Of a stretch of 64,000 bases of DNA, positions 38,974 to 49,184 are shown one piece after another. The notes beneath the pieces were generated by a model. That model made no database searches, was not told the origin of the DNA, and saw only the letters and a program-made list of their open reading frames with translations. The stretch is taken from positions 506,552 through 570,551 of the forward strand of contig KN805383.1 in assembly GCA_000818945.1 (NCBI GenBank), read 5' to 3'. Made by a program: the position numbers and the translations under genes. Origin of the DNA: Schizochytrium sp. CCTCC M209059. Its lineage: Eukaryota; Sar; Bigyra; Thraustochytrida; Thraustochytriidae. Within the stretch, counting starts at the first letter, position 1. Each line of letters starts with the position of its first letter.

Positions 38974-40293
38974 AGACAGAAAAAACATGTGTCCGCTCGT
39001 CCATCCGCCGTGTTCTGTATAATCTCCCGATCGCCAGGATGCTAGCCGGTAGGATGCATGCAAGTCTACTCTCTCTGCTGCTTGCTGCTGCCAGTGTGGC
39101 AGCGCTCGTGGCTGTACAATTCACCTTTTTTGACCATGTGCAAGGACTCTCTCTGTGTCTCCAATTTTTGACTTTAGAAACAACGAATTTGCCCGTTTTA
39201 TGACCACCGTGCCAGTGACTTCTCTTGCTAATGAAGAACTCACCCGCCCGTACACTTGGCCGACGGTGTGGGTCTCGAGCACGACGAGTCCCAGGTCCAG
39301 GACTGGTTTGTTTGTTTATCGATGGATTAGGAACGGCTGTTTCGCCCGCCGCCACTTTTGCACCGGTGGAGCACATCTTGAAGCACAATCTCCGCCAGCG
39401 GTGCAGCAACCGCAACATATACTATACAGTCGGTGCTTGGACTCGTCGTCGGTCATTCGGGCCATCGATCCATGGCATGGCAAGCTCAAGGCGAGCTCGG
39501 ACAGATGGGTGGGCCAATCGCCATCCATCGCATGCAGCAGGCCGTATTGTCCAGGGCCCGACGCGAGTTCGTGCGCGATGAAAAAGGGGGCGACAGCAGG
39601 TCTTCGCCTTGCTTTTGGCCTCGTGTGTGGCAGTTTCTAGCCTTGCGGGTGCTCGAAGTCGCGCCGATCGAGCCGTCCGTCGACAATGTTGACAAAAAGC
39701 AATCGGGCGGGACTTGTTCGGGCGGCCAAAGAGCGAGGAAAACTCCTTGCGGCGCGACGCTGCGCAGACCTTGAATCAGCCAGGCTGCTGGCGTGAAAAT
39801 CGAGCTCTGCGAAGCGAGCCCGAGCACTTCGGGATAGCTCGTCGTCCGTCCGAGGTGACTGACTGCGCAGTACGCCAGAAGGCATTCTTTGGGCTATTGG
39901 ATTGGTTGTGCTTTTCGCTCGGCTTGACCTGGCTGGGGACCAGCTTGTGACAGGACAGTTCAGACCAAGCAGAGCGGCTCGCCGTTGGGCCAAGGACGCG
40001 GGGACCAAGAGTCCGTCGGGCCGCGTGTTGCGCGCAGACGGCGGCGGGCAGACGGTGTCGCGGTCGACGACTTTTGCTTGCTGCGAGCGGCGTGAGTCGA
40101 TCCTCGCGCATCAAAGTGAAGGTAGATTAGACATCGCAAGGACCAAGGCAACAAACCAACCAACCAACCACCGTGAGAGAGACCGTCCACGCGGGAAAAA
40201 GAAAGAAAGGCAAGCCTAGCCAAGAACTATTGCAACTCGTTCCGAGTGGTCCACGACAAGAAAAGGACATCCTAAAATAAAAACAACATAAAA
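38974..40293. other. Intergenic region, possibly with remains of the preceding gene
   Basis: No intact gene. Short frames (for example 39155-39640 plus) show no recognised domain. (CAAC)n near 40150-40172 and an A-rich leader precede the start at 40294. Confidence 0.5.
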
Positions 40294-43236
40294 ATGGGGT
40301 GGCTAGAGAACTGGAAGAAACTGGACGCAACCGTTCTCGAGGTCCCGCCCGGGTTCAAAGACTGCGCAGGAAGCAAAGTCGTCGTCCGGTACGCTGCGAC
40401 GCGCCAGCGCCATCGTAAATTTGCCGAAATCCTCTGTGCAGAGGTCAAGAAACGCTCGCGCGTCGAGTGGGCCATCTTGCCCGTGAGCGACGAGGATTCA
40501 GGCCGCCAAAAGGATCTCGAGGAAACCGAGACAAGGGACGAGCTCTCCTCGGAAGATGATCTCACCGCTTCAGCAGCAGCCGCGGCGGAAGCAACAAGAG
40601 CCTCTATGATCCTTTCCACCGAGGCGTCAGAAACGGGCACCGAAGTACTTCTCCAAGTTATTGAAGACCTGGTGCTCCACCCCGACGCATCGGGCAGCGA
40701 TGAGGGCTACATGATTCGAACCAGCGAGGACGCTAGTTCCATTGCGATTCGCGCCAACCGTGATCGCGGACTTCTCTTTGGCATCGGTCGGCTCTTGCGC
40801 GAAATGCACATGGATTTTCACATCTCCTACGCCAAGCCGCTTCAGAGCCTCTGCGCGTGCCCGACGCAGCTCGAAATCGTCTCTGTTCCAGATTATGGCA
40901 TGCGACAGCACCAAGTTGCCTACAGACCCAAAACAAATAGTTACGATGCCTTCACGCCGGACATGATGCGCCAAGAGATTCTTGACCTCGCTCTCTTTGG
41001 CACCAACGGCATCGAAATGATTCCGCCTGGAATTGACGATGCGCTACAAAGCCCTTCCTTTAGCGTGGATTGGCTTACCATGCTACGCATCGTTTCCACC
41101 TTTTGCAATGACCTCGACATTAACGTTTCCATGTGGTACCCTGCGTTCTTTAAAAACTACGAGGACGCAGACCTCTTGGCACAGGCACGTGAGCACTGGG
41201 CCGCCATCATGAGCAACCTTGCTCGTCTGGATGTTCTCTTTGTGCCGGGTGGCGACCCGGGCGGCCGACCCGCGCAAGAGTTCTTCCGTGCTGTCGAGCT
41301 TCAGGCACACTTTGTGAGGTCCAACTACTTTCCGAACGTCGAAGTCTGGGTCTCCTCGCAATATGGTCTGTCCACGAGCGTGGATCTCGGACTCACCGAG
41401 CCATGGGTTCCGCTTGTGCAAGAGCAGCTCTGGATGGAAATGCTGCACACGTCGACGGTCCAGGGTTTCCTCAATGGTGTCGTCTACGGCCCTTGGAGCT
41501 GCGTTCCCATTGATGAGTTTCGAGCTCAGGTTCCCAGTCAGCTTCCGCTTCGCAACTACCCAGATCTTTGTCACGTGCAGACTGCGCAAATGCCTTGCTT
41601 TGGTTGGGATCTCAGCTTTGCGGTCACCAACGGCCGTGAGAGCATCAACCCGCGCCCGCGCGAAATGGCAGCCATCATTGCCGAGCAGGCGCCGTACACG
41701 ATCGGATGTGGTTGCTATTCGGAGGGCGTCAACGACGACGTAAACAAGTATGTATGGACTGCGCTGCACTGGGGAGATGACATTGTCGGCCCGCTCCACG
41801 GCTCTACCCCCGAAGACCAGCTGGATGTCATGCTTGGTCAATACGTCGCCTTGCTCATGGAGCAGCAGCGCAACGTCGAAAAAGTCAAGGAGGGCATTTA
41901 CACCCTCGAGAACAACTGGCTCGGCGACTTGTACACGAGCGAATCCATCGTACGTTCGCAGGCAATCTTTACGCAAGTGCAGAATAGTCTCGCACCTCGC
42001 CACCGTCGTAATTGGCGACTCAACATGCTGCTCTTTCGTGCGCACCATGACGCATTCATGTACACGCGACTGTGCCAGGAACGTAGCGCCGAAAGCGCTG
42101 CTCTGCTCGCTTTGGAGGAAAATGGCTCGTGCGCGAACGAAGAAGATCTGGTAAAGGCGTCAACTCGCCTTGCCGTTCCCTACTACGAGCCGCCCATCAC
42201 CATGAGCAGTTTCAACTCACCGTCCACGCCCAACCCGCTCATTGTGACCCAGCTCGACGTGTCTTCTGCTTCATGCACGCACCTTTACGGTCAGCTCATG
42301 GCCCTCGCCGCCACCCTGTACCACCAGATTGGAATGCAGCTTTCTACAGGGTATGGCGGCCAGCATCGCCAGCGCGGCGCCTACTTTGATCTCGTATGGG
42401 CTCCACTGGGCGATGTGGTTTCGATGAACCGCGCACTGCAGAACATGCTCGGCAATGGGCCCGCTGGGTCTGTCGAGGCCTCTGGCAAGGAGACGCGCGA
42501 CGGCAATCTTGTGCATCGCTTCAAGCAAGCCTTGCACGAGCACATGGGGAACGCCCCGCTCTCTGTGGTTTGGTATGCGAGCTTTGGCGACGAAGCGGCA
42601 CACGAAATGCCAGGTTGTCTCGAGCCGCCTACGCGACCGATTCCGGTGGATCAGGTGCTCCCGCCGCACCACGCCGTCGACTTTGGTCAGGACCCCATGT
42701 ACTTTGCGCGACCCATGGTCGAGTACCTGGACGCGAGCAACGATGACGTCATTCGTGATTTGCACGATGGTCTCATTCCACGTTGCTGGCGGTCGTACCT
42801 TGTTCCGATCTGGCCTCGCACGGCGCGCTTTTCGATGCGCTTTGACCTCGAGCGCCTCTTTCAGGTCCCGCTTGCGACGCTTGCAGGGGGTTTACCGCCT
42901 CTCACGCTGCGAATCACTTACTTGGGCGAGGACTTGAATCGCCACGGTGGCGACTGGGAGGAGCTCGAGCGCGAAGCGCAGCCGACGCGTCTCTTTGCGA
43001 ACGGGATTCGCTTGCATGGCTTTTTGGCTTCGATGCCATATACTAAAACGCTTGAGATTGAGATTCCTCGGGCTGTGCTCAAGCGTTCGCTGCGGCACGG
43101 TGCTCTTATTCTCACGTGGGAGCCGCGCGTCGCGCACAAGACCACCTTTCGCTATGTCCCGCTTCCCATCGCAGAGCTTTGGATCCTCAAGCCCCGCGAG
43201 CACGTTTTTGCCGCGTCTTCTTCGTCCAAGCTCTGA
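40294..43236 (+). CDS. Large glycoside-hydrolase-like protein, family undetermined
   Basis: 980 residues, single exon, no signal peptide. Residues about 15-210 form an N-terminal domain like those preceding the barrel in GH20/GH67/GH84 enzymes, with an acidic/Ala insert at about 70-110. A likely TIM barrel spans about 220-520: GTNGIEMIPPGIDD, DINVSMWYPAFF, LDVLFVPGGDPGG, VEVWVSSQYG and GFLNGVVYGPW on successive strands, then NGRESINPRPREMAAI and YTIGCGCYSEGVNDDVNKYVW. The acidic residues in the last motif and in GGDPGG are catalytic candidates. A helical region (about 530-700) and a beta-rich C-terminal domain (about 780-970) follow. The pattern recalls uncharacterised bacterial proteins annotated only as glycosidase-like. 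Cytosolic location is implied. Substrate unknown. Confidence 0.8.
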   Translation: MGWLENWKKLDATVLEVPPGFKDCAGSKVVVRYAATRQRHRKFAEILCAEVKKRSRVEWAILPVSDEDSGRQKDLEETETRDELSSEDDLTASAAAAAEATRASMILSTEASETGTEVLLQVIEDLVLHPDASGSDEGYMIRTSEDASSIAIRANRDRGLLFGIGRLLREMHMDFHISYAKPLQSLCACPTQLEIVSVPDYGMRQHQVAYRPKTNSYDAFTPDMMRQEILDLALFGTNGIEMIPPGIDDALQSPSFSVDWLTMLRIVSTFCNDLDINVSMWYPAFFKNYEDADLLAQAREHWAAIMSNLARLDVLFVPGGDPGGRPAQEFFRAVELQAHFVRSNYFPNVEVWVSSQYGLSTSVDLGLTEPWVPLVQEQLWMEMLHTSTVQGFLNGVVYGPWSCVPIDEFRAQVPSQLPLRNYPDLCHVQTAQMPCFGWDLSFAVTNGRESINPRPREMAAIIAEQAPYTIGCGCYSEGVNDDVNKYVWTALHWGDDIVGPLHGSTPEDQLDVMLGQYVALLMEQQRNVEKVKEGIYTLENNWLGDLYTSESIVRSQAIFTQVQNSLAPRHRRNWRLNMLLFRAHHDAFMYTRLCQERSAESAALLALEENGSCANEEDLVKASTRLAVPYYEPPITMSSFNSPSTPNPLIVTQLDVSSASCTHLYGQLMALAATLYHQIGMQLSTGYGGQHRQRGAYFDLVWAPLGDVVSMNRALQNMLGNGPAGSVEASGKETRDGNLVHRFKQALHEHMGNAPLSVVWYASFGDEAAHEMPGCLEPPTRPIPVDQVLPPHHAVDFGQDPMYFARPMVEYLDASNDDVIRDLHDGLIPRCWRSYLVPIWPRTARFSMRFDLERLFQVPLATLAGGLPPLTLRITYLGEDLNRHGGDWEELEREAQPTRLFANGIRLHGFLASMPYTKTLEIEIPRAVLKRSLRHGALILTWEPRVAHKTTFRYVPLPIAELWILKPREHVFAASSSSKL

Positions 43237-43249
43237 TATTTTGCATCCG

Positions 43250-43270
43250 CCCCCCCCCCCCCCCCCCCCC
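43250..43270. repeat. Poly(C) tract 14 nt after a stop codon
   Basis: 21 consecutive C just after the stop of the glycosidase-like gene. Confidence 0.95.
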
Positions 43271-43910
43271 TCGGTCTCGTCGTAGAAAGTAGTCGTAGCG
43301 CCATAGCTAGCTCTGTAGACATTGTTTTGTAGAAATTGTAGTTGTTGTTTTTTCTAAGCCCTGGTCCTTTTCCACTACCCACCACCACTACGTTACCAAA
43401 CGCTGCGCCAAATCGAGGTTTCCAAGTCGCAAGTAAACCTGAACACCTCGCGTCGTTCCCCGCCAATGGCAAGTCCAACACCTGCTGCCTGCCTTTCCCT
43501 TGGCCCCCTCCCTTCCCTTGCTTGGCCTGCCCTTCGCAGAGCCCACGAGGCAAGCAGGCAGGCAGGCAGCGCATACATAAGCCAAGATGAAGTGAAGAGA
43601 TCCGCCAGTCCCAGTGGTGAGTGGCACGGTCCCTGTGGGTTCTTCCATGTGCGCAAGCTTCGAGCGAACTTCACGCCCGCCGCACCCGCTCGCTCGCCCA
43701 CCCGGGGTCCGTGGCTCCTTGCGCGCGCGCCGAGATCCCGACCCGCGTGAGGCTGCGCTGCGCTGCGTTGCGCCACGCTGCGCTGCGAGTTGCGCTGCGA
43801 GCTGCACGGCAAGCGCCGCGCGGCAAGCGTCGCCCGCGCCCTGGTGGGTGGTTAGTTCGTCCTCGCCTCTCTTTTTTTCCTTTCCTCTGCTTTCCTTTCC
43901 TTTCCTTTCC

Positions 43911-43930
43911 TTTTTTTTTTTTTTTTTTTT
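43911..43930. repeat. Poly(T) tract after TTTCC repeats
   Basis: About 20 T preceded by CTTTC pentanucleotides (about 43880-43910). Confidence 0.9.
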
Positions 43931-43997
43931 CTCCCCGCTCACCCGCCATCGTCGCGCGGGGCCGTAACCGTGCAGTGCGCGATGACGGCGGTTCTGC

Positions 43998-44032
43998 CCG
44001 CTCCGCTCCGCTCCGCTCCGCTCCGCTCCGCT
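43998..44032. repeat. (CCGCT)n pentanucleotide repeat
   Basis: About seven perfect units. Confidence 0.9.
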
Positions 44033-44495
44033 CTGCCCTCGCCTTCCTTCGCTGCTCTGCTCTGCAATCACGATGCGATGCTCAGGCCGTCCGCAATGGT
44101 GATGCTCTGCGGCGCTGCAGTCGCGCGCTCGCTCGCGGCAGTTTCCGCGGCGGGTCGAGCGTCCCTCTCTCCTGCTTTCTGTCCTCGGTCTCCTCCTCTC
44201 CCGGCCGCTGCCTTCCTTCCTTCCTCCTTGCGCTGCGCTGGGACGCCGCGGCACCGCCAGGAACCCGGCCGCTGCTCGCTCGCTCCGGCGAGCTCGTCCG
44301 CGCCTCGCTCGGCGAGGAGGACCCGGAGAAGTTGGCCACGGCGCACGGCGAGGAGGGCGGGCTCGAGCCGCGCAGAGGCAGGCAGGCAGCCCCGAGAGTC
44401 TCGCGTGAAGTGCGGTGCGGGGCAGCGCAGAGAAGAGAGAGAAAGAAAGAAAGAAAGCAGAAAGCACAGGCAAAGCGCACAGCCAAGCACAGCAA

Positions 44496-44541
44496 GGCCA
44501 AGCCAAGCCAAGCCAAGCCAAGCCAAGCCAAGCCAAGCCAA
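44496..44541. repeat. (AGCCA)n pentanucleotide repeat
   Basis: About nine perfect units, preceded by GAAA repeats near 44440-44457. Confidence 0.9.
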
Positions 44542-45016
44542 GCAAAGCGAAGCAAACAAAGCAAAGCAAAGCGCACCGACAAAGCGGAGCGCATCGAAGA
44601 AAGCGCGACGCAGAAAAGGTGCGGCGGCGGCTCGCGGCTCCGTCTTCAGGCCGAGAAGGCGCGGTGCTTCTCGCCTCCTCGCGCGCCTCCTCGCGCCAAG
44701 CTGGCTGCGTGCACGCGCCCGCTCTCCTCCGCGAGAGAGAGCGAGAGGGGAGCGAACTTCAGGCGCCGGCGACGGGCGGTCCAGGGCGGCGCCGCGGGGA
44801 GCCTGGGTGGGACGCGGCGGCGCCTGCTTGCACGCATGGCGCGGCGGAGACAGCCCCCGCCGCGCAGGATTTCATGCGCCGGCAGGCAGGCCAGGCAGGG
44901 ACCGGCACGCCGCGCGGGCTTCACTGCTCCTTGCGCGCCGGGAACGCCTTGCTCCGGGACCAGAACTTACTGCGCGAAAAAAGGCGGCAAGGCGTACTCT
45001 ATGCGTGGGTATATGA

Positions 45017-45112
45017 TATAGTATGGTATAGTATGGTATAGTATGGTATGGTAGGGTAGACGCGCGATGAAGCAACCAAGGCAAGGCAAGGCAGGGCAAG
45101 GCAAGGCAAGGG
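45017..45112. repeat. (TATGGTATAG)n then (GGCAA)n repeats
   Basis: A 10 bp unit repeats about four times at 45017-45055, and GGCAA pentanucleotides run from about 45078 to 45112. Confidence 0.9.
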
Positions 45113-45608
45113 AAGCGAGCTCAGGGGAGAAAGAAGCCAACCAAGGCGGGCGGGTGTCAAGACGGAGGCGTGACTTGGGCCGGCCTCGAGGATCGAGGGA
45201 GCTTGCCTTTTTTTACTGCAGGCACAAGCTGAGCACGATCCAAATCGAGGCCGCAAGGCCAGGCTCGCGCTGCGGCCCTTCACGACCTGAGCGAACGGGA
45301 ATGTGGAAAATGATGGAAGGGGAATGGAAGAAGTTGGAACGACCGCAGCGGATCGTGAATGAAACGGAATGCCTTTTCGATGCGCACGGTCGGTCGGCCT
45401 TGGATAGTATATGTAAGAATCTCTGACTACCACTTGTCGCAGTACAATAAATAGGCCATCCTGACTGCAAAAGGTGACCGTAGCGAAAGGTAAAGCCGGC
45501 GGCAGGGCCGCTTGATCGCTCGGGCCTTTCGACGACTGCAGCAGTCCTCTTTCTCTCTCTTTTGATCGACAAGAATCGCCCTCGGTTGACATCGGTCCGG
45601 AGCTGAGC

Positions 45609-48600
45609 ATGTTTCGCGCGCACCTCGCCTCGGGCAGGCATCAGGCCCGGCAAGGCCTGCGCAGCACCGCTGTGCAGCTCTTCGCCATCCGCGATGCCAG
45701 CACCTTCAGAAAGCTGATGGCTGCCAACCGTGGTGAGATCGCCACGCGTATCATGCGCGCCACCAACGAGCTCGGAATTCGCGCCGTGGGCATCTTCTCC
45801 CGCGAAGATCGCTTCACGCAGCACCGCTATAAGGCCGACGAGTCTTACCAGGTCGGCGAAGGCAAGACCCCTGTTGGCGCCTACCTCGACGTCCCATCCA
45901 TCATCCAAATTGCCAAGGAGAACAAGATTGACGCCATTCATCCGGGCTATGGCTTCCTGTCCGAGAACGTTGGCTTCGCCAAGGAGTGCGCCGCCAACGA
46001 TATTGTCTTTGTCGGCCCCACCCCTGAGAACCTGTCCCGCTTCGGCGACAAGACCGCGGCGCGCGAAATCGCCATCGAGAACAACGTCCCTGTGGTCCCT
46101 GGCACCCCGGGCCCTGTCTCTACCTACGAAGAAGCCAAGGCCTTTGTTGACAACGGTGTGGGCTACCCCATCATTATCAAAGCCAGCATGGGCGGTGGTG
46201 GCCGCGGCATGCGCGTTGTCGAGCGCGCCGAGGATCTCGAGGAGAACTTCAAGCGCGCCAGCTCCGAGGCCCTGTCCGCCTTTGGCGACGGCACCGTCTT
46301 CATCGAGCGCTACGTCGACCGTCCCCGCCACATCGAGGTGCAGATCCTCGGTGACGGCCAGGGCAACATCGTCCACCTGTACCATCGCGACTGCTCCGTG
46401 CAGCGCCGCCATCAAAAGGTTCTCGAGACCGCCCCCGCCATCGGCCTTGACCCCGCAGTCGAAAAGGCCATGATCGACGACGCTGTTCGCCTCACGGCCG
46501 CCGCCAAGTACAAGAACGCCGGTACTGTCGAGTTCCTTGTCGACAAGCAGGGCCGCCACTACTTTATCGAGGTCAACCCGCGCATTCAGGTCGAGCACAC
46601 CATCACCGAGGAGATCACCGGTATCGACCTCGTGCAGAGCCAGATCCGCATCGCCCAGGGCGAATCTCTTGCGGACCTTGGCCTTACCCAGGACAAAATC
46701 TCCATCCGCGGACATGCCATGCAGTGCCGCGTGACGACGGAGGACCCGGCCACGGGCTTTCAGCCGGACTCGGGCGTCATCGAGGTCTTCCGTAGCCCTG
46801 GCGGCATGGGCATTCGTGTCGACGACGGCCCCGGCTTTGTCAACGCCCACATTACCCCACACTACGATTCGCTCCTCGTCAAGCTTACCGCACGCGCGCT
46901 CAACCGCGACGATTGCGCCTTCAAGCTCAAGCGCGCCCTCGAAGAGTTCCGCGTGCGCGGCGTGACCACGAACAAGAGCTTCCTGTCCAACGTGCTCAAC
47001 CATCCCGACTTTATTGCGGGCAACATTGACACGAGCTTCATCGCCGAGAACCCGAACCTCGTCAAGCCGCGTCGCTCCGACAACCGCGGCCAGCGTCTGC
47101 TCAAGTACATTGGCAACACCGTTGTGAACGGTCCTGAAAAGTCTCTTGGTGCCACCGGCCCGGCCCCGTCCTCGGTGGTCCCCATCGTACCCCACCTGCC
47201 CACGCCCGAGCCCTCGGGTAAGCGCTCGCTCCGCCAGATTTACAAGGAGGATGGCGCTGGCGCCTTTGCCAAGGCCGTCCGCGAGCACAAGGGTCTGCTT
47301 CTCACCGACACCACGTGGCGCGATGCTCACCAGTCGCTCCTCGCCACGCGCGTGCGCACCAAGGACCTCGAGACCATCGCGCCCGCCACGAGCATTGCCC
47401 TCCGCAACGCGTACTCGATTGAAATGTGGGGCGGCGCCACCTTCGACGTCTCCATGCGCTTCTTGCGCGAGGATCCCTGGGAGCGTCTCGCCCTTTTGCG
47501 CGAAAAGGTGCCCGACATCCCGTTTCAAATGCTTCTCCGCGGCGCCAACGCAGTGGGATACACGAGCTACCCGGACAACGTCGTCTACAAGTTCTGCGAA
47601 CAGGCCCAGCAGACCGGTATGGATGTCTTTCGCGTCTTCGACTCGCTCAACTACCTCGAGAACATGCGCCTCGGCATTGACGCCGTCGGTTCCGCTGGAG
47701 GTATCATCGAGGCGGTCGTCTGCTACACGGGTGACGTCTCGGACCCGACTCGGGGCCAGTACAACCTCGACTACTACCTCGACTTTACGCGTCAGCTCGT
47801 GGCACAGGGCATCCATGTCCTGTGCATCAAGGACATGGCCGGTCTTCTCAAGCCGCAGGCCGCCAGGATGCTCGTGGGCGCGATCCGCAAGGAGTTCCCC
47901 GACCTCCCGATCCACGTCCACACGCATGACACTGCCGGCACGGGCGTCTCCTCGATGCTCGAGTGCGCCTACGCCGGCGCTGATGCCGTCGACTGTGCCA
48001 CCGATGCCATGTCGGGCACCACCTCGCAGCCGTCCATGGGAGCCATTGTGAACTCGCTCAAGGGCACGGAGCTGGACACTGGCGTTTCGGTTGAGGAGAT
48101 CGTCCCGATTGACGAGTACTGGGAGACCACTCGCGGCGTGTACGCGCCGTTTGAGTCTGGCCAAATGTCTGGCTCCGCCGATGTGTACATGCACGAGATG
48201 CCCGGCGGCCAGTACACTAACCTCATGTACCAATCGAAGCAGCTTGGTCTCGCCGAGGAGTGGCCTGCCATCAAGAAGGCCTACGCCACGGCCAATCATT
48301 TGCTTGGCGACATCATCAAGGTCACCCCCTCCTCCAAGGTGGTTGGCGACTTTGCTCAGTTCATTGTGCAGAACAAGCTCACCGCTGAGCAGATCGTCGA
48401 AAAGGCAGAGACGCTCTCCTTTCCCAAGTCCGTCGTCGAGTACTTCCAGGGTTACCTTGGCATCCCGCACCACGGCTTCCCTGAGCCGCTCCGCTCGCGC
48501 GTGCTCAAGGGCAAGGTTCTCCCCAACGGCAAGTCTGTCTTTGAGGGCCGCCCCGGCGCTGAGATGGAACCGTACGACTTTGAGGCTGCCCAGGCCCAGC

Positions 48601-49184
48601 TCGAGGAAAAGTACGGTGCTGACAAGATCAACGAGCTCGACGTCATGTCGCACGCCCTTTACCCGGATGTCTTTGATGACTTTATGAAGTTCAAGTCGGA
48701 GTTTGGCAACATGCGCGTCTTTGACACCCACACCTTCCTCACGGGTCTCGAGGTCGACCAGGAGGTCGCCATTGAGCTCGAGCACGGTAAGACTGTCTTT
48801 GTCAAGCTCATTGCCGTCGGCGGCGTCAGCCAAAAGGATGGCAAGCGCGACATCATCTTTGAGATGAACGGTCGTCAGCGTGTCATTCGCGTGGCCGACC
48901 AGCAGGCTGGTGTCTCTCTGGCGGAGCGCCCCAAGGCTGTTGCTTCGGTTGCCGGTTCGGTCGGCGCCCCCATGCCTGGTGTGGTTCTTGATGTCCGCGT
49001 CAAGCAGGGTGAGATTGTCAAGGCTGGTACGCCTCTCCTCGTTCTGAGTGCCATGAAGATGGAGACTGTGGTTGCCGCCCCGGTCTCCGGCCGGGTCAAG
49101 GCCATCCACACCAATGTTGGCGACAACATGCTCGGTGGCGATCTTCTTGTTGAGATTGACGAGACTGGCAACGACGAGGCCTAG
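45609..49184 (+). CDS. PYC: Pyruvate carboxylase, mitochondrial
   Basis: 1191 residues, full length for the family. An Arg/Ala-rich presequence (1 to about 33) precedes the biotin carboxylase domain beginning FRKLMAANRGEIATRI. The ATP-grasp loop KASMGGGGRGMR lies near 191, and HRDCSVQRRHQK and EVNPRIQVEH are intact. The carboxyltransferase domain starts near 567 with DTTWRDAHQSLLATR; the metal-binding HTHDTAGTG is near 771, and the carbamylated-Lys motif CIKDMAG is present. The biotin carboxyl carrier domain ends the protein with AMKM, biotin on Lys1150. It makes oxaloacetate from pyruvate and bicarbonate for anaplerosis and, in oil-rich cells, citrate export. Codon usage is strongly biased to C-ending codons, leaving a 1364-codon antisense frame open. 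This suggests high expression. Confidence 0.98.
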   Translation: MFRAHLASGRHQARQGLRSTAVQLFAIRDASTFRKLMAANRGEIATRIMRATNELGIRAVGIFSREDRFTQHRYKADESYQVGEGKTPVGAYLDVPSIIQIAKENKIDAIHPGYGFLSENVGFAKECAANDIVFVGPTPENLSRFGDKTAAREIAIENNVPVVPGTPGPVSTYEEAKAFVDNGVGYPIIIKASMGGGGRGMRVVERAEDLEENFKRASSEALSAFGDGTVFIERYVDRPRHIEVQILGDGQGNIVHLYHRDCSVQRRHQKVLETAPAIGLDPAVEKAMIDDAVRLTAAAKYKNAGTVEFLVDKQGRHYFIEVNPRIQVEHTITEEITGIDLVQSQIRIAQGESLADLGLTQDKISIRGHAMQCRVTTEDPATGFQPDSGVIEVFRSPGGMGIRVDDGPGFVNAHITPHYDSLLVKLTARALNRDDCAFKLKRALEEFRVRGVTTNKSFLSNVLNHPDFIAGNIDTSFIAENPNLVKPRRSDNRGQRLLKYIGNTVVNGPEKSLGATGPAPSSVVPIVPHLPTPEPSGKRSLRQIYKEDGAGAFAKAVREHKGLLLTDTTWRDAHQSLLATRVRTKDLETIAPATSIALRNAYSIEMWGGATFDVSMRFLREDPWERLALLREKVPDIPFQMLLRGANAVGYTSYPDNVVYKFCEQAQQTGMDVFRVFDSLNYLENMRLGIDAVGSAGGIIEAVVCYTGDVSDPTRGQYNLDYYLDFTRQLVAQGIHVLCIKDMAGLLKPQAARMLVGAIRKEFPDLPIHVHTHDTAGTGVSSMLECAYAGADAVDCATDAMSGTTSQPSMGAIVNSLKGTELDTGVSVEEIVPIDEYWETTRGVYAPFESGQMSGSADVYMHEMPGGQYTNLMYQSKQLGLAEEWPAIKKAYATANHLLGDIIKVTPSSKVVGDFAQFIVQNKLTAEQIVEKAETLSFPKSVVEYFQGYLGIPHHGFPEPLRSRVLKGKVLPNGKSVFEGRPGAEMEPYDFEAAQAQLEEKYGADKINELDVMSHALYPDVFDDFMKFKSEFGNMRVFDTHTFLTGLEVDQEVAIELEHGKTVFVKLIAVGGVSQKDGKRDIIFEMNGRQRVIRVADQQAGVSLAERPKAVASVAGSVGAPMPGVVLDVRVKQGEIVKAGTPLLVLSAMKMETVVAAPVSGRVKAIHTNVGDNMLGGDLLVEIDETGNDEA

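Larger units (their letters stand above)
43237..45608. other. 2.4 kb low-complexity intergenic region before pyruvate carboxylase
   Basis: It contains poly(C), poly(T) and several pentanucleotide arrays (listed separately). Many long frames overlap on both strands between 43388 and 45041, but all are Arg/Ala/Ser/Pro-rich and repeat-driven, so I call none of them. The segment after about 45430 is probably the pyruvate carboxylase promoter and leader. Confidence 0.6.

Noticed and set aside
41083..42048. 321-codon minus-strand frame inside the glycosidase-like gene
   Set aside because: Shadow of the sense frame; the sense protein shows ordered domain motifs throughout.
43388..45041. Several overlapping long frames on both strands before PYC
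   Set aside because: All are Arg/Ala/Ser/Pro-rich and run through pentanucleotide repeats; none has a domain and they exclude one another.
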